Origin: Streptococcus ferus DSM 20646
GTDB lineage: Bacteria; Bacillota; Bacilli; Lactobacillales; Streptococcaceae
Length of the DNA stretch: 64,000 nt
NCBI RefSeq assembly: GCF_000372425.1
Contig: NZ_AQVD01000003.1
Location: forward strand, 62,001-126,000
Direction: 5' to 3'
Each line of letters begins with the position of its first letter. The first letter of the stretch is position 1. The notes under the pieces were generated by a model, which made no database searches, was not told the origin of the DNA, and saw nothing but the letters and a program-made list of their open reading frames with translations. Positions 63,418 to 64,000 of this stretch are shown here, piece after piece. The position numbers were made by a program, and so were the translations under genes.

Positions 63418-63617
63418 AAAAAAGTGCTGTATTGGTACCGGTGATTCACGATTTGTATTGAACCCGCGCAAACAAGAGCAGGTGGGCAACTCGCTCTGAC
63501 TTAGCTGCTTCCGCGTGTAACGGCCTGCATACTGCCAGAAGACTTTTGTTTCCCGAATCATACAAAAAATAGTCGGTCAACACATTGGTGTGAATTCGTA
63601 TACCACAGCATTTCTTT
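63418..63617 (-). ncRNA. ssrS: 6S RNA (ssrS) candidate
   Basis: About 200 bases transcribed from an extended -10 promoter (TGGTATCAT, with TTGAAT upstream at 16-bp spacing). The two ends pair along the length: TGCTGT with ACAGCA, AATTCAC with GTGAATC, GTGTTGACC with a complementary stretch, giving a long rod with internal bulges, the architecture of 6S RNA, which sequesters RNA polymerase. Position next to rarA matches Firmicute 6S genes. The small SRP RNA was considered, but its GGTCCGGAAGGAAGC core is not complete. Ends in T6 immediately before tRNA-Lys. Confidence 0.72.
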
Positions 63618-63624
63618 ACCTAAT

Positions 63625-63652
63625 ATGATACCACATTGCGCAAAAAATTCAA
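63625..63652 (-). promoter_or_regulatory. Promoter of 6S RNA
   Basis: Minus strand TTGAAT (63652-63647), 16-base spacer, TATCAT (63630-63625) with TG at the extended position. Confidence 0.7.
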
Positions 63653-63681
63653 GCAAAAAGAGAGAATTTTTGCAATCGTTC

Positions 63682-64000
63682 TCATTCAGACAGCTGATCA
63701 ATCCGCTCCTTATTAGCGCCCAGAGCCCGCTCATACTTCCCAGTGTCGTTGGCCGTGAAATAGCTGGCGCTTTTAATTTTATCCGGCAGGTATTGCTGCT
63801 TGACCCATTTTTCAGGGTAGGCGTGAGGGTACTTGTAATCTTGGGCGTTACCCAAGGCTTTGCTTCCGGAATAATGGCCGTCCCGCAGGTGGCGCGGAAT
63901 GGGAAGATTGCCGTTTTTCCGCAAGTCTGCAAGGGCTGCATCCATGGCGACATAAGCGGAGTTGGACTTGGGAGACAGGGCCAAATCAATAACGACATTG
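63682..64000 (-). CDS. rarA: RarA/MgsA recombination ATPase, C-terminal part
   Basis: 106 residues visible; the frame is open to the window edge, so the 5' part and ATPase domain are outside. The C-terminal signature is clear: DLALSPKSNSAYVAMDAAL, then LPIPRHLRDGHYSGSKALGN and YPHAYPEKWVKQQYLP. RarA acts at stalled replication forks. Its stop is about 30 bases from the 6S promoter. Confidence 0.93.
   Translation of the reverse strand, partial: NVVIDLALSPKSNSAYVAMDAALADLRKNGNLPIPRHLRDGHYSGSKALGNAQDYKYPHAYPEKWVKQQYLPDKIKSASYFTANDTGKYERALGANKERIDQLSE

Noticed and set aside
63418..63617. Small SRP RNA (ffs) as alternative for the structured RNA
   Set aside because: GGAAGCAGCTAAGTCAGA resembles the 3' half of the SRP hairpin, but the 5' GGTCCGGAAGG core is absent, whereas rod-like pairing of the ends and the rarA neighbourhood fit 6S RNA. 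Not fully excluded.
63558..63998. Minus-strand frame of 146 codons overlapping rarA and the 6S promoter
   Set aside because: It is in another frame of the clear RarA C-terminus and crosses the promoter and start of the 6S RNA.

Overview
The window reads as a Streptococcus chromosome. The order aspS, argS/argR, mutS, mutL-ruvA-tag, cinA-recA-spx, ireB-ruvX-DUF1292, nrdD-nrdG is a streptococcal backbone, and there is a SigX-type (competence) promoter in front of cinA-recA, LPXTG surface proteins, a 6S RNA next to rarA, and an Rgg regulator. Gene order most resembles the mutans-type streptococci. That species-level guess is inference from memory of synteny only.

Layout. 1-4.4 kb: 3' part of aspS and three tandem YitT-family membrane proteins. 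4.4-9.7 kb: argS (minus), argR, a YlbF-family gene and mutS. 9.7-14 kb (minus): a three-gene operon encoding a urocanase homologue, a DUF917 protein and an ammonia-lyase homologue. It looks like a hut operon, but both lyase/hydratase homologues lack hallmark active-site residues, and the set matches the first three steps of ergothioneine breakdown better than histidine breakdown. 14-20.5 kb: DNA repair and competence block (mutL, ruvA, tag, cinA, recA, spx). 20.6-25.7 kb: small membrane protein and lipoprotein, a LytTR/DUF3021 regulatory pair, ireB-ruvX-DUF1292, and a large membrane protein. 25.7-29.3 kb: anaerobic ribonucleotide reductase operon behind two NrdR-like boxes. 29.3-30.9 kb: yaaA and a ZIP metal importer preceded by an AdcR-like box.

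31-40.4 kb: surface-protein region with a 1,723-residue beta-helix/G5 LPXTG protein and two Thr-rich LPXTG adhesins. A third Thr-rich adhesin lies at 57.9 kb. 40.5-50.6 kb: envelope glycosylation genes (DUF2079 protein, polyprenyl-phosphate glycosyltransferase, LTA-synthase-like phosphotransferase, YfhO, galE). 50.7-57.7 kb: CidA/B-LrgA/B pair, lipoprotein, GNAT, a beta-glucoside PTS/phospho-glucosidase/GntR set, manA.

59.9-63.2 kb is an A/T-rich island inserted before tRNA-Lys, the 6S RNA and rarA. It holds a SAM methyltransferase, two near-identical 11-codon peptide genes (MTTAQGLIIIA and MTATQGLIIIA), an attenuator-like double hairpin, an MFS exporter and a convergent Rgg regulator. I consider this the best candidate for an undescribed system: either a leaderless peptide signal/small modified peptide with its own methyltransferase, exporter and receptor, or a leader-peptide attenuator controlling an efflux pump.
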